DNA of 41,576 nt from Mycobacterium sp. E2733 (GCF_001667585.1 NZ_LZJZ01000041.1:1-41576); one strand, 5' to 3'. Numbered from the stretch's first letter, positions 24,120 to 32,918 are shown. The notes: a model not told the origin generated them from the sequence alone. Numbers and translations are program-made.

Positions 24120-24518
24120 ATGAGCACGACGTTCGCTGCTCGCCTGAACCGCCTGTTCGACACCGTGTATCCGCCGGGACGGGGGCCGCACACCTCCGCG
24201 GAAGTGATCGCGGCGCTCAAGGCGGAGGGCGTCACGATGTCTGCTCCCTACCTGTCGCAGTTGCGTTCGGGGAATCGCACCAACCCGTCGTCGGCGACCA
24301 TGGCCGCATTGGCCAACTTCTTCCGTATCAAGCCGGCCTATTTCACCGATGACGAGTACTACGAGAAGCTCGACCAGGAGTTGTCGTTCCTGGCGTCCAT
24401 GCGCGACGACGGCGTGCGTCGTATCGCCGTGCGCGCCTCCGAGTTGTCCCCCGAGGCCCAGCACGAGGTCATGCAGCGGGTCAACGAGCTGCGCCGAGCG
24501 GAGCACTTGGACGTCTAG
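24120..24518 (+). CDS. espR: Nucleoid-associated regulator EspR
   Basis: The 132-residue product matches EspR in length and layout. The N-terminal winged HTH (about 1-80) contains TSAEVIAALKAEGVTMSAPYLSQLRSGNRTNPSS, of which MSAPYLSQLRSGNR is the recognition helix region. The C-terminal dimerisation domain (about 85-132) has ASELSPEAQHEVMQRVNELR. EspR bridges distant DNA sites and activates espACD, which feeds ESX-1 secretion in M. tuberculosis. ESX-1 itself is not in the window, so its targets here are unknown. The long AT-rich upstream region suggests complex control. Confidence 0.95.
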   Translation: MSTTFAARLNRLFDTVYPPGRGPHTSAEVIAALKAEGVTMSAPYLSQLRSGNRTNPSSATMAALANFFRIKPAYFTDDEYYEKLDQELSFLASMRDDGVRRIAVRASELSPEAQHEVMQRVNELRRAEHLDV

Positions 24519-24523
24519 CTGAC

Positions 24524-24549
24524 GCCCGGGCCGGTAACCGGTTGCCCGG
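24524..24549 (+). terminator. Possible weak terminator after espR
   Basis: CCCGG...CCGGT-A-ACCGG...CCCGG forms an imperfect hairpin a few bases after the espR stop, with no U tract. Weak candidate. Confidence 0.3.
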
Positions 24550-24654
24550 AGCCGACCTGGACGGCTTGCGCCCGCCCATTCCGATTAGGGTTGGCTCACG
24601 GATCGCGCACGCGCGAATGCGATAGCCACGAGAGACCGGGGAGGCGGTGAGGGA

Positions 24655-25311
24655 ATGGGCCTGTTCCCCAAGCGAAAGAGTCGCGCGACGCGTCGCGCCG
24701 AAGCCCGTGCGATCAAGGCACGCGCGAAGCTGGAGGCCAAGCTCGCCGCCCGAAACGAGACCCGCCGGTACAAGGCCGCCCACCGGGCGGAGGCCAAGGC
24801 GCTGCGGGCGCAGATCAAGGCCCAGCGGGACAGCGACCGGAACGCGCTGAAGGTCGCCGAGGCCCAACTCAAAGCGGCGCGCGAGGGCAAGATCTTCTCA
24901 CCGACGCGAATCCGTCGGGCGCTCACGGTGTCCCGGCTGCTCGCGCCGATCCTCACGCCGGTCATCTACCGGGCCGCCATCTCGGCGCGCGCGCTGATCG
25001 ACCAGCGCCGCGCGGACCAGCTCGGGATCCCGCTGGCCCAGATCGGGCAGTTCTCCGGCCACGGCGCGCAGCTGTCCGCCCGGATCGCCGGAGCGGAGAA
25101 GTCCCTGCGGACCGTGCAGGAAAAGAAGCCCAAGGACGCCGAGACCAGGCAATTCGTCTCGGCCATCACCGAGCGGCTCACCGATCTGTCTGCGGCCGTC
25201 ACCGCCGCCGAGAACATGCCGGCCGCGCGACGCCGGGCGGCCCACGCCGCAATCTCGGCGCAGCTCGACGGCATCGAGGCGGACCTGATGGCCCGGCTCG
25301 GGTTGAGCTGA
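24655..25311 (+). CDS. Arg/Lys/Ala-rich DUF6474-type protein (Rv3850-like)
   Basis: The 218-residue protein begins MGLFPKRKSRATRRAEARA. The first 80 residues are a highly charged, probably coiled-coil helix rich in Lys, Arg, Ala and Glu. A weakly hydrophobic stretch (VSRLLAPILTPVIYRAAI, about 91-110) and a second helical region follow. It may contact membrane or nucleic acid, but no motif proves this. GGTGAGGGA precedes the ATG at 24655. It is followed 7 bases later by the copper gene ycnI-like, so it may belong to that transcript. Confidence 0.75.
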   Translation: MGLFPKRKSRATRRAEARAIKARAKLEAKLAARNETRRYKAAHRAEAKALRAQIKAQRDSDRNALKVAEAQLKAAREGKIFSPTRIRRALTVSRLLAPILTPVIYRAAISARALIDQRRADQLGIPLAQIGQFSGHGAQLSARIAGAEKSLRTVQEKKPKDAETRQFVSAITERLTDLSAAVTAAENMPAARRRAAHAAISAQLDGIEADLMARLGLS

Positions 25312-25318
25312 CCAACGA

Positions 25319-26011
25319 ATGGCGCGGCCTGGCATGTCGACCCGCGCGCGGTGGATGGCCCGCTTCCCGGTCGCGGTGCTGGCCGCCGTCGGTCTCTATC
25401 TCGGCTCCGCGGCGCAGCTTCCGGCGGCGCGAGCCCACGTCCACGCCAGCAGCGACGATGCGGTGCGCGGCGCCATGGCGCTCGTCACCTTCCAGGTGCC
25501 CAATGAATCGAACACCGGCGCCGTAACCACCGCGCTGAGCGTCGCCCTGCCCGACGTGGCCTCGGCGCGCACCGAGAGCACGCCGGGATGGACGGCCAAG
25601 CTCGACCGCGACGCGGCATCGGGGCAGGTGCACTCGGTGACGTGGACGGCCACGCCGGGCGCCGGCATCGGGGTGGATCAATTCGCGCTGTTCCGGCTAA
25701 CGGTGAAGTTGCCCGACGCCGACACCGTCAGCTTCCCGGCCACGCAGACCTATTCCGACGGCACGGTCGTGAAATGGGACCAGCCGCCGCAGCCCGGCGG
25801 CGGTGAGCCGGAATTCCCGGTGCCCACGCTGACACTTGCCGCGGGACCGGTGGCGCCCCACGGCCACCACCCGACTTCAGCGGCACCGGCCGACCGGGCG
25901 ACCGCGCCGCAGCCGAGGTCCGCGGACAACACCGCGCGGTTGTTGGGCGGCGCGGCGCTGGTCGCGGCCGCGCTGGGAATCTGCCTTGCACTGATCCGCC
26001 GACGGGCATGA
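25319..26011 (+). CDS. YcnI/DUF1775-type copper-binding exported protein
   Basis: The 230-residue precursor has a signal peptide ending at ARA|H (mature His at residue 40, followed by VHASS). An N-terminal mature His with a nearby Trp is the copper(II)-binding signature of YcnI. The beta-sandwich includes ALVTFQVPNESNTG and TPGWTAKL, and the chain ends in a C-terminal transmembrane helix (about 205-225) with RRR stop. It is anchored outside the membrane and probably hands copper to or from its partner. ATG at 25334 is an alternative start. The stop overlaps the next start as ATGA. In M. tuberculosis I recall only a short membrane protein (Rv3851) at this place. Confidence 0.8.
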   Translation: MARPGMSTRARWMARFPVAVLAAVGLYLGSAAQLPAARAHVHASSDDAVRGAMALVTFQVPNESNTGAVTTALSVALPDVASARTESTPGWTAKLDRDAASGQVHSVTWTATPGAGIGVDQFALFRLTVKLPDADTVSFPATQTYSDGTVVKWDQPPQPGGGEPEFPVPTLTLAAGPVAPHGHHPTSAAPADRATAPQPRSADNTARLLGGAALVAAALGICLALIRRRA

Positions 26012-26517
26012 GGCGGTCGGCGATCGTCGCATGCGTCGGTGCCCTGTTGGTGATCGCATCGCTGACCGCGCCGGTGGCGTCCGCGCACGCAGCGCGGATA
26101 GCCACCGACCCGGCGGACAACGCCGTTCTCGCGACCGGTCCCGAGCGGGTGAGCGCCACCTTCAACGAACAGCTGCAGACGACTTTCGCGGCCATGACCG
26201 TCGTCGGGCCGGACGGCAACATGTGGTCCACCGGGGACCCGACGGTGCGTGGCGCGGTGGTCGGCATCGACCTGCGACCGCTCGGACCGGCCGGCACGTA
26301 CACGGTGAACTACCGGGTCACGTCCGCGGACGGTCACGTGGTCTCCGGATCCTGGTCGTTTCGGCTGACGGTGCCCGGCACCGGTACGCCCGGCCCGCCG
26401 GCGGGCGGCCCAGCGGCCGGCGGCCACGACTCTGCCGTCCCGGTCTGGCCGTTCGTCGTGGTGGCGGCGTTGCTCGTCGCTGGGGGCGCCCTGTGGGCGG
26501 TGCGGCGCAGACCGTGA
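26008..26517 (+). CDS. CopC/YcnJ N-terminal domain-like copper-binding membrane protein
   Basis: The 169-residue product has a signal peptide ending at ASA|H (mature His at residue 27) and a CopC fold: FNEQLQTTFAAMTVVGPDG and the copper-site block VTSADGHVVSGSWSF with its Asp and His. A Gly/Pro linker and C-terminal transmembrane helix (about 145-163) follow. CopC binds Cu(II) in the extracytoplasmic space. There is no CopD membrane domain, so this is a tethered CopC. It is coupled to the YcnI-like gene by an ATGA overlap. Confidence 0.85.
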   Translation: MRRSAIVACVGALLVIASLTAPVASAHAARIATDPADNAVLATGPERVSATFNEQLQTTFAAMTVVGPDGNMWSTGDPTVRGAVVGIDLRPLGPAGTYTVNYRVTSADGHVVSGSWSFRLTVPGTGTPGPPAGGPAAGGHDSAVPVWPFVVVAALLVAGGALWAVRRRP

Positions 26518-26614
26518 CCGGCGGCCGAGGCGCCCGCGCTGCTGCTGGCATGATGGGTTCGAAGAACCGGCGTGGGCTGGAAAACTACTGAAAGATTGCT
26601 CGAGGAGCGGCCGC

Positions 26615-27067
26615 ATGGCAGACCCGCAGGACCAACCCAGCAGCGAACCCGACGGCGCGTCGACGCCCCCGCCGGAGAAGAAGCCTCCGGCCAAGGCCGT
26701 GAAAAAGGTCGCGAAAGCACCCGCCAAAAAGGCACCCGCCAAAAAGGCGCCCGCCAAGAAGGCGCCCGCCAAGAAGGCTCCGGCAAAGAAGGCTCCCGCA
26801 AAGGCCGCCGAGCCCCCGGCTCCCCCCGCCAAGGCCGTCGAGCCACCCCTCGAGGTGCGGCAACGGATCGAAACCAACGGCGACCTCGCCGCGGCCGCCA
26901 AAGACGCAGCGGCGCAAGCGAAGTCCACGGTGGATGCCGCCAACAACCCGGTTTCTCCCAACGTTCCGGCGGCGGCGGCCCTGAGTCAGTCCCCGGTCCC
27001 GTTGATCGTCGCCCTGGCCGTCAGCCTCCTGGCGATCCTGTTGATCCGGCAGCTGCGCCGCCGCTGA
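26615..27067 (+). CDS. hns: Membrane-anchored H-NS-like nucleoid protein (Rv3852-like)
   Basis: The 150-residue protein has an acidic N-terminus, a run of six APAKK units at about residues 35-63 that resembles histone H1 and Lys-rich DNA-binding tails, a Pro/Ala linker, and a C-terminal hydrophobic helix ([18 protein letters not shown], 128-145) ending in Arg. M. tuberculosis Rv3852 has the same layout and ties DNA to the membrane. There is no true H-NS fold. AGGAG at about 26603-26607 supports the ATG at 26615. Confidence 0.85.
   Translation: MADPQDQPSSEPDGASTPPPEKKPPAKAVKKVAKAPAKKAPAKKAPAKKAPAKKAPAKKAPAKAAEPPAPPAKAVEPPLEVRQRIETNGDLAAAAKDAAAQAKSTVDAANNPVSPNVPAAAALSQSPVPLIVALAVSLLAILLIRQLRRR
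26717..26803 (+). repeat. In-frame 15-bp repeats in the H-NS-like gene
   Basis: About six copies of a 15-bp unit (GCNCCCGCCAAGAAG and variants) encode the APAKK repeats. Codons vary between AAA and AAG and GCA and GCG, so the tract is old enough to have diverged. Copy number is likely to vary between strains. Confidence 0.75.
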
Positions 27068-27096
27068 CCCCGGCCGTAGTCGCTACCGTGGCAGAC

Positions 27097-27576
27097 GTGA
27101 CCGTGTCATTCCAGCCGACCGCCGACCTCGTCGACGACATCGGGCCCGACGTACGCAGCTGCGACGTCCAATTCCGCCAGTTCGGTGGTCGCTCCCACTT
27201 CGCCGGACCCATCAGCACGGTGCGCTGCTTCGAAGACAACGCGTTGCTGAAATCGGTGCTCTCGCAGCCGAGTGCGGGCGGGGTTCTGGTGATCGACGGC
27301 GGCGGCTCGCTGCACTCGGCCCTGGTCGGCGACGTCATCGCCGAACTGGCCCGCTCCAATGGCTGGGCCGGACTGGTCGTCAACGGCGCGGTGCGCGATG
27401 CCGCCGCGCTGCGGGGCCTCGAGATCGGCATCAAGGCACTGGGGACCAACCCGCGTAAGAGCACCAAGACCGGTGCCGGCGAGCGTGACGTCGAGGTGAC
27501 GCTGGGCGGGGTGACGTTCGTGCCGGGCGATATCGCCTACAGCGACGACGACGGCATCGTCGTCGTCAAACCCTAA
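27097..27576 (+). CDS. rraA: RraA-like protein (formerly annotated menG)
   Basis: The 159-residue product keeps the RraA fold signatures: [31 protein letters not shown], and [23 protein letters not shown]. RraA inhibits RNase E in E. coli; the M. tuberculosis protein was earlier called MenG but is not a demethylmenaquinone methyltransferase, and its target in mycobacteria is unclear. TACCGT (27084-27089) 7 bases before the GTG at 27097 suggests a leaderless transcript starting there, though an in-frame GTG at 27088 exists. The stop TAA overlaps the ethA stop (27573-27576). Confidence 0.9.
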   Translation: MTVSFQPTADLVDDIGPDVRSCDVQFRQFGGRSHFAGPISTVRCFEDNALLKSVLSQPSAGGVLVIDGGGSLHSALVGDVIAELARSNGWAGLVVNGAVRDAAALRGLEIGIKALGTNPRKSTKTGAGERDVEVTLGGVTFVPGDIAYSDDDGIVVVKP

Positions 27577-29042
27577 ACCGCTACCGGCGCGCGCTTTTTC
27601 GCGAAGCGCAGGCCTTCGTCGGCGACCTTGCCGCGCCGGATGGTTCGCATGTCGAAGAAGTAGTTCTGCTTGAGCCGCCACGGCGCGCGCGACCCCGACT
27701 TGGGCAGCATGTCCATCGCCCGCTGGAAATAGCCGGGGCTGAAGTCCATGAACGGCAGCTCGTCGACGTCGGCGCCGGGGTGCTGCGGCTCGACGAAGTC
27801 AAAACCGTTGTCGTCCATATAGTTCAGCAACCGGCAGACGAATTCGGAGACCAGGTCGGCCTTCAGCGTCCACGACGCGTTGGTGTAGCCGAAGGTGATC
27901 GCGAAGTTCGGGACCCCGGAGAACATCAGGCCCTTGTAGGTCATCAGCGACGTCAGCTCGATCGGATCACCGTTCTTGGTGGGCCGGACCCCGCCGAGTA
28001 ACTGCATGTTCAAACCCGTTGCGGTGACGATGATGTCGGCCTGCAGCTCCTCGCCCGAGGTGAGCTTGATGCCGGTCTTGGTGAACCGGTCGATGGTGTC
28101 GGTGACCACGTCCGCCTTGCCATGCCGGATTGTGCGGAAGAAATCGCCGTCGGGTGCCAGACACAGCCGCTGATCCCAGACGTTGTACCGCGGCCCGAAG
28201 TGCTTCTCGACGTCGTAGCCCTCGGGCAGGCGGCGCTTGGCCATCGTCATCAACGTCTTGCGCATGTAGGCGGGAGCCTTCCGAGACAGCTGGTACTGGA
28301 AGGTGCTGAACGCGATGGCTCGCCAGCGATTCGCGATGTGCGCCAGGCGGTCCGGCAGCAGGCGGTTGGCGCGTTCGGCGAACGGGTCGACCCCGGGCAG
28401 CGACCCGATGTACGTCGGCGAGCGCTGCAGCATCGTGACGTGACCGGAGCCCGAGTTCACCAGCGCCGGGATCAGGGTGATCGCGGTGGCGCCGGAGCCG
28501 ATGACGATGATCTTCTTGCCCTGATAGTCGAAGTCCTCCGGCCAGTGCTGCGGGTGAACGATCTGGCCCTCGAAGTCGTCGGCGCCGGGGAAGGTCGGCG
28601 AATACCCCTCGTCGTAGTTGTAGTAGCCGGTGCATGCGAACAGGAACGAGCAGGTGATTTCGTGCTCTTGACCGTCGGACTCGACGGTCAGCGTCCAGCG
28701 GTTGTCGGCGTCGGACCAATCGGCGGCCACGACGCGCTGGCGGTAGCGGATGTGCCGGTCGATCTTGTTCTCGACCGCGGCCTCGTTGATGTAGGCCTTG
28801 ATGTCGGGGCCGTCGGCGATCGACTTCGCCGAGAGCCAGGGCTTGAACCGGAAGCCGAGGGTGAACATGTCCGAGTCCGACCGGATGCCCGGGTATTTGA
28901 ACAGGTCCCAGGTTCCGCCCAGGTCGGCGCGGCGTTCCAGGATCGCATAGCTCTTGGTCGGGCAGCGCTCCTGCAGGTGCCACGCCGCGCTGATGCCCGA
29001 GATGCCGGCGCCCACGATGATCACGTCAAGGTGCTCAGTCAT
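27573..29042 (-). CDS. ethA: FAD-containing Baeyer-Villiger monooxygenase EthA
   Basis: The 489-residue length equals M. tuberculosis EthA. FAD-binding GAGISG is at 11-16, the Baeyer-Villiger fingerprint [11 protein letters not shown] spans 157-167, and the NADPH-binding GSGATA is at 182-187. The enzyme oxygenates ketones and oxidises thioamide drugs such as ethionamide, so it can activate that prodrug; whether it does so here was not tested. The ATG at 29042 has TAACGT (minus strand, 29049-29054) 6 bases upstream. It diverges from ethR across a 76-base operator region. Confidence 0.93.
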   Translation of the reverse strand: MTEHLDVIIVGAGISGISAAWHLQERCPTKSYAILERRADLGGTWDLFKYPGIRSDSDMFTLGFRFKPWLSAKSIADGPDIKAYINEAAVENKIDRHIRYRQRVVAADWSDADNRWTLTVESDGQEHEITCSFLFACTGYYNYDEGYSPTFPGADDFEGQIVHPQHWPEDFDYQGKKIIVIGSGATAITLIPALVNSGSGHVTMLQRSPTYIGSLPGVDPFAERANRLLPDRLAHIANRWRAIAFSTFQYQLSRKAPAYMRKTLMTMAKRRLPEGYDVEKHFGPRYNVWDQRLCLAPDGDFFRTIRHGKADVVTDTIDRFTKTGIKLTSGEELQADIIVTATGLNMQLLGGVRPTKNGDPIELTSLMTYKGLMFSGVPNFAITFGYTNASWTLKADLVSEFVCRLLNYMDDNGFDFVEPQHPGADVDELPFMDFSPGYFQRAMDMLPKSGSRAPWRLKQNYFFDMRTIRRGKVADEGLRFAKKRAPVAV

Positions 29043-29048
29043 GGGGCC

Positions 29049-29111
29049 ACGTTATCAACGGCCTGTCGACATAGTCAACAGGGTGTTGAAATTTTCGACA
29101 CCGTGTAAAGT
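29049..29111. promoter_or_regulatory. ethA-ethR intergenic operator and promoters
   Basis: The gap holds TAACGT (minus, 29049-29054) for ethA and TAAAGT (plus, 29106-29111, 7 bases from the ethR GTG) for ethR. Between them lie TGTCGACA (29064-29071) and an inverted pair TCAACA-GGG-TGTTGA (29075-29089), then TCGACA (29095-29100). EthR is known to bind a repeat-rich operator here in M. tuberculosis as several dimers. Confidence 0.7.
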
Positions 29112-29118
29112 AGCGGCC

Positions 29119-29760
29119 GTGACTACCGCCGGCCAGACCCGTGCCCTGCGGGGTCGCCGCGCCATTCGCCCCTCGGGTGACGACCGTGAGCAGGCGATCC
29201 TCGCGACCGCCGAGCGGCTGCTCGAAGAGCGGTCGTTCGCCGACATCTCGGTCGATGACCTGGCCAAGGGCGCGGGCCTGTCGCGCCCGACGTTCTACTT
29301 TTATTTCGAGTCCAAGGACGCGGTGCTGCTCTCGCTGCTGGAGCCGGTGATCGCGCGCGCCGACTCCGAGTTCGACGGCGCGGTCCAGCGGCTGCCCGCG
29401 GATCCGCGCCGGGTGTGGCGAAACGGCATCAAGGCCTTCTTCACGGCCTTCAGCACGCACCGGCGGCTGGCGCGGGCCGCCACCGAAGCGCTGGCGACCA
29501 GCTCCGAGCTGCGGGTCGTGTGGCTGGGCTTCATGCAGAAGTGGATCGACCAGACGGCCGCCATGATCACCGCCGAACGCGCGCGGGGGGCCGCCCCGGA
29601 AACGATCCCGGCCGCGGACCTGGCGACCTCGCTGAACCAGATGAACGAGCGGACGATGATGGCCGCCCTGTCCGCCGAGACGCCGGCGGTCGACGAGGAC
29701 CGGGTCGTCGACACCCTCACCCACATCTGGGTCACCAGCATCTACGGCGAATCCAGCTAG
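29119..29760 (+). CDS. ethR: TetR-family repressor EthR
   Basis: The 213-residue product has the TetR helix-turn-helix ISVDDLAKGAGLSRPTFYFYFESKD at about 43-67 (recognition part SRPTFYFYF). In the ligand domain it keeps FMQKW and LNQMNERT, which contain the Trp and the two Asn residues lining the EthR ligand tunnel in M. tuberculosis. It represses ethA. The GTG at 29119 is set by the TAAAGT -10; the longer frame would run through the operator. The dinB gene begins 23 bases after its stop. Confidence 0.92.
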   Translation: MTTAGQTRALRGRRAIRPSGDDREQAILATAERLLEERSFADISVDDLAKGAGLSRPTFYFYFESKDAVLLSLLEPVIARADSEFDGAVQRLPADPRRVWRNGIKAFFTAFSTHRRLARAATEALATSSELRVVWLGFMQKWIDQTAAMITAERARGAAPETIPAADLATSLNQMNERTMMAALSAETPAVDEDRVVDTLTHIWVTSIYGESS

Positions 29761-29776
29761 CCGTCACCGGCGCGTG

Positions 29777-29790
29777 CGAACATATGTTCG
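29777..29790. promoter_or_regulatory. LexA-type SOS box overlapping the dinB start codon
   Basis: CGAACATATGTTCG is a perfect 14-bp palindrome matching the mycobacterial LexA core CGAAC-N4-GTTCG; only the outermost T and A of the extended consensus differ. The ATG of dinB (29784-29786) lies inside it. LexA bound here would block transcription of the gene at its start. Confidence 0.75.
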
Positions 29791-30983
29791 TGCGGTGCGA
29801 TGCGTCCATCCTGCACGCGGACCTGGATTCGTTCTACGCGTCCGTCGAACAGCGCGACGACCCGACGTTGCGCGGCCGCCCCGTGATCGTCGGCGGCGGG
29901 GTCGTGCTCGCGGCCAGCTATGAGGCGAAGGCCTACGGCGTGCGGACGGCGATGGGCGGGGCGCAGGCGCGCCGCCTGTGCCCGCACGCCGCGGTGGTGC
30001 CGCCCCGGATGAGTGCTTACAGCCGCGCCAGTGACGCCGTGTTCGAGGTGTTCCGCGACTGCACGCCGATCGTGGAGCCGCTCTCGGTGGACGAGGCGTT
30101 TCTCGATGTCGGCGGGTTGCGCCGGGTCTCCGGGTCGCCGGTTCAGATCGCCAGACGGTTGCGCGCCGACGTGCGCGACCGGGTGGGACTGCCCATCACG
30201 GTGGGCATCGCCCGGACGAAGTTCCTCGCGAAGGTCGCCAGCCAGGAGGCCAAGCCGGACGGGCTGCTGCTGGTGCAGCCCGACCAGGAGGTGGCCTTCC
30301 TGCATCCGCTGCCGGTGCGGCGGCTGTGGGGCGTGGGCGCCAAGACGGCCGACAAACTGCACACCCACGGTCTCGTGACCGTCGCCGACGTGGCCGAGCT
30401 GAGCGAGTCGACGCTGGCCTCGTTGCTGGGCGGCGCCATGGGCCGCCAACTGTTCGCGCTGTCCCGCAACATCGACCGCCGCCGGGTGACCACCGGTGTG
30501 CGCCGTCGCTCCGTGGGCGCGCAGCGTGCGCTCGGCCGCGCCGGCAACACCATGTCGGCCGCCGAGGTCGACGCGGTGGTGGTCAACCTGATCGACAGGA
30601 TCACCGGCCGGATGCGCGCCGCCGGGCGCACCGGTCGCACGGTGGTGCTGCGGCTGCGGTTCGACGACTTCGGGCGGGCGACGCGTTCGCGGACGCTGCC
30701 CTGGGCGACGTCCTCGACACAGCCGATCCTGGGCGCCGCGCGGCAGCTGGTCGCCTCGGCCGCGCCCCTGATCTCCCAGCGCGGGCTGACGCTGGTCGGC
30801 TTCGCGGTGTCGGGGATCGACCGCAGCGGCGCCCAGCAGTTGGCGCTGCCGCCGGACGGGGAATCGCTTGCGGTGGACGCCGCGGTCGACCAGGTCCGTC
30901 GGCGCTTCGGCAAGTCCGCCCTCACGCGCGGGGCGTTGGTCGGCCGTGAACTGGGTATAGAGATGCCACACCTTCCCGACTGA
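29784..30983 (+). CDS. dinB3: Y-family DNA polymerase IV, DinB3-type
   Basis: The 399-residue enzyme has the Y-family catalytic carboxylates: D13 in HADLDSFYASVEQ and D103/E104 in SVDEAFLDVGG. Thumb HhH elements are GVGAKTADKL, and a little-finger domain ends the chain. The steric-gate position is Tyr18. QLALP at 352-356 resembles a beta-clamp-binding motif. It performs error-prone bypass synthesis. M. smegmatis has three DinB proteins, and my recollection is that the third lies beside ethR, whereas M. tuberculosis has only two; the symbol rests on that position. It sits 23 bases after ethR and carries its own SOS box, so it may be damage-inducible. Confidence 0.85.
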   Translation: MFVRCDASILHADLDSFYASVEQRDDPTLRGRPVIVGGGVVLAASYEAKAYGVRTAMGGAQARRLCPHAAVVPPRMSAYSRASDAVFEVFRDCTPIVEPLSVDEAFLDVGGLRRVSGSPVQIARRLRADVRDRVGLPITVGIARTKFLAKVASQEAKPDGLLLVQPDQEVAFLHPLPVRRLWGVGAKTADKLHTHGLVTVADVAELSESTLASLLGGAMGRQLFALSRNIDRRRVTTGVRRRSVGAQRALGRAGNTMSAAEVDAVVVNLIDRITGRMRAAGRTGRTVVLRLRFDDFGRATRSRTLPWATSSTQPILGAARQLVASAAPLISQRGLTLVGFAVSGIDRSGAQQLALPPDGESLAVDAAVDQVRRRFGKSALTRGALVGRELGIEMPHLPD

Positions 30984-31133
30984 CCGATTCACGTCAATTC
31001 ACTAATTCGCCTCTGCCGCAAATGTTTTCGATGATTTGAGGTTGATTTGAAATAGCCTGGAACCGCGGCTCGTCCGACGGTCTGGTTGTTAAGGTGGCGA
31101 AAACCCGACCTCGAAAGTGAGCAACTGAACACG

Positions 31134-31892
31134 ATGCCGCCGCCGCACCAAGCCCGCGACAGCGGCCCGCCCCGCGAGAGGCTTCTGCTCGGTTACAGCG
31201 CGTTACTCGCCTTATCCGCTGGCTTCGTCAACGCGGTGGCGCTCCTAATCTTGGCGTTGCCCGTCGGCAACCTGACCGCGATCACCACGCAGCTGGGCAT
31301 GAACACAGCCAATCCGTGGCTTTATGAAGGCCACGTGCTCGGCGCCATCTTCTTGGGCTTCCTGACGGGAGCGACCATGGCCGGGGCGATCCTCGCAGCC
31401 ACCGATGCCCTGGCGGGCCCACGCCAAGCCGTGGTGCTGTTCCTCGAGGCGGTGTTGCTCGCACTTGCCGCGGCCGGGGTCGAGGAAACCGTGGTCAAGG
31501 CGCAGATCAATGCCCTCGGCATCGAGCAGACCGCGGTGCAGGCGCTGTTGGCCGCCGCGGCCCTTGGCCTGCAAAACGGGATGACCTCGAGCTTTCGGGG
31601 GATGGCGATCCGCACCACCCACTTCACCGGGACCGTCACCGACCTCGGGCTGATCCTCGGCCGCAGTCGGCAACACGGGATCAAGAAGTGGAATGCCGCA
31701 ATTCTGGCGACGACGCTCGTGCTGTTTCTGGGCGGCGCTGTAGCCGGGATCGTGTTCGGCGCCGAATTGGGCGGCTACGCGTTGCTCATTCCCGCGGCGA
31801 CCTGCGCCGCCGTCGCGGCCGCCAACGTGTGGCAAAACCCTAACCGCCGCGACGAACCGCTTCCTGAACATGCGGAGACGGTGCAGGTGTGA
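31134..31892 (+). CDS. YoaK/DUF1275-type integral membrane protein
   Basis: The 252-residue protein has about six hydrophobic segments and the family block LQNGMTSSFRGMAIRTTHFTGTVTDLG, which is diagnostic for DUF1275 (YoaK). Other conserved features are GFVNAVALL near the start and GNLTAITTQLG. The function is unknown. The ATG at 31134 is chosen, since the open frame to 31086 starts with TTG and has no ribosome site. It stands alone between dinB3 and the convergent PHP gene and is not part of the M. tuberculosis locus. Confidence 0.75.
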   Translation: MPPPHQARDSGPPRERLLLGYSALLALSAGFVNAVALLILALPVGNLTAITTQLGMNTANPWLYEGHVLGAIFLGFLTGATMAGAILAATDALAGPRQAVVLFLEAVLLALAAAGVEETVVKAQINALGIEQTAVQALLAAAALGLQNGMTSSFRGMAIRTTHFTGTVTDLGLILGRSRQHGIKKWNAAILATTLVLFLGGAVAGIVFGAELGGYALLIPAATCAAVAAANVWQNPNRRDEPLPEHAETVQV

Positions 31893-31898
31893 GCCGTC

Positions 31899-32906
31899 TC
31901 AATTCGAGTCCGTCCACTCCAGCAGCTTGTCGGCCGGCCAGGTGTTGACGATCCGGTCGACCGGCACGCCCACGTCCAGCGCGCGCTGCGCGCCATAGCC
32001 GAGGAAGTCCAGCTGGCCGGGCGCGTGCGCGTCGGTGTCGATGCTGAAGACGCAGCCGATCTCCAGCGCCAGCTTGAGCAGCCGGGTCGGCGGGTCCCGG
32101 CGTTCGGGCCGCGAGTTGATCTCCACCGCGGTGCCATGGTCGCGGCAGGCGGTGAAAACCGCTTCCGCGTCGAACTTGGATTGCGGCCGGATGCCCCGGT
32201 TGCCGGAGACCAGCCGGCCGGTGCAGTGGCCCAACACGTCCGCGTGCGGATTGGAGACGGCGCGCACCATGCGCCGCGTCATCGCCGCGGCATCCATCGA
32301 CAGCTTCGAGTGCACGCTCGCCACGACGACGTCGAGGCGCTCGAGCAGCTCGGGCTCCTGGTCGAGGCTGCCGTCCTCGAGGATGTCGACCTCGATCCCG
32401 GTGAGAATGCGCAGCGGCGCGAATTGGTCACGCAGCTTGTCGATGACGCCGAGCTGTGCGCGCAACCGTTCCGGCGAAAGCCCGTTGGCGATCGTCAGCC
32501 GCGGCGAGTGGTCGGTCAGCGCGCAATACTCGTGCCCCAGCGCGGACGCGGTCGCCATCATCTCGTCGATCGGCGCCGACCCGTCCGACCAGTTCGAGTG
32601 CAGGTGCAAGTCCCCGCGCAACGCCGAACGGATGTCGCCTCCGCCGAGATCTTCGGCGGCGGAACGTAATTCGACGAGAAGTTCGGGTTCGCGACCGGAC
32701 CAGGCCTGGTCGATGACCTTTGCGGTTTTGGGACCGATGCCCGGAAGCGATTGCCAGCTGTTGGCCTGGCCGTGCCGCTCCCGCGCGGCATCGTCAAGGC
32801 CCTCGATGATGTCGGCGGCGTTGCGGTACGCCATCACGCGCCTGGGATCGTGGCGGCTCCGGTCCTTGTAATAAGCGATCTGCCGCAAAGCGGTTACCGG
32901 GTCCAT
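31899..32906 (-). CDS. PHP-domain phosphoesterase with N-terminal helix-hairpin-helix (Rv3856c-like)
   Basis: The 335-residue protein has a PolX-like N-terminal 8-kDa-type region with the HhH LPGIGPKTAKVID (54-66) and a C-terminal PHP domain: GDLHLHSNWSDG (H101, H103, D108), TDHS (131-134) and TGIEVDIL, which bind metals. It resembles the PolX family without the polymerase palm, so it probably cleaves DNA 3' ends or phosphoesters in repair. The ATG at 32906 is chosen because the open frame upstream shadows Rv3857c. It converges on YoaK with 6 bases between stops. Confidence 0.85.
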   Translation of the reverse strand: MDPVTALRQIAYYKDRSRHDPRRVMAYRNAADIIEGLDDAARERHGQANSWQSLPGIGPKTAKVIDQAWSGREPELLVELRSAAEDLGGGDIRSALRGDLHLHSNWSDGSAPIDEMMATASALGHEYCALTDHSPRLTIANGLSPERLRAQLGVIDKLRDQFAPLRILTGIEVDILEDGSLDQEPELLERLDVVVASVHSKLSMDAAAMTRRMVRAVSNPHADVLGHCTGRLVSGNRGIRPQSKFDAEAVFTACRDHGTAVEINSRPERRDPPTRLLKLALEIGCVFSIDTDAHAPGQLDFLGYGAQRALDVGVPVDRIVNTWPADKLLEWTDSN

Positions 32907-32918
32907 GACTCCAGTGTG

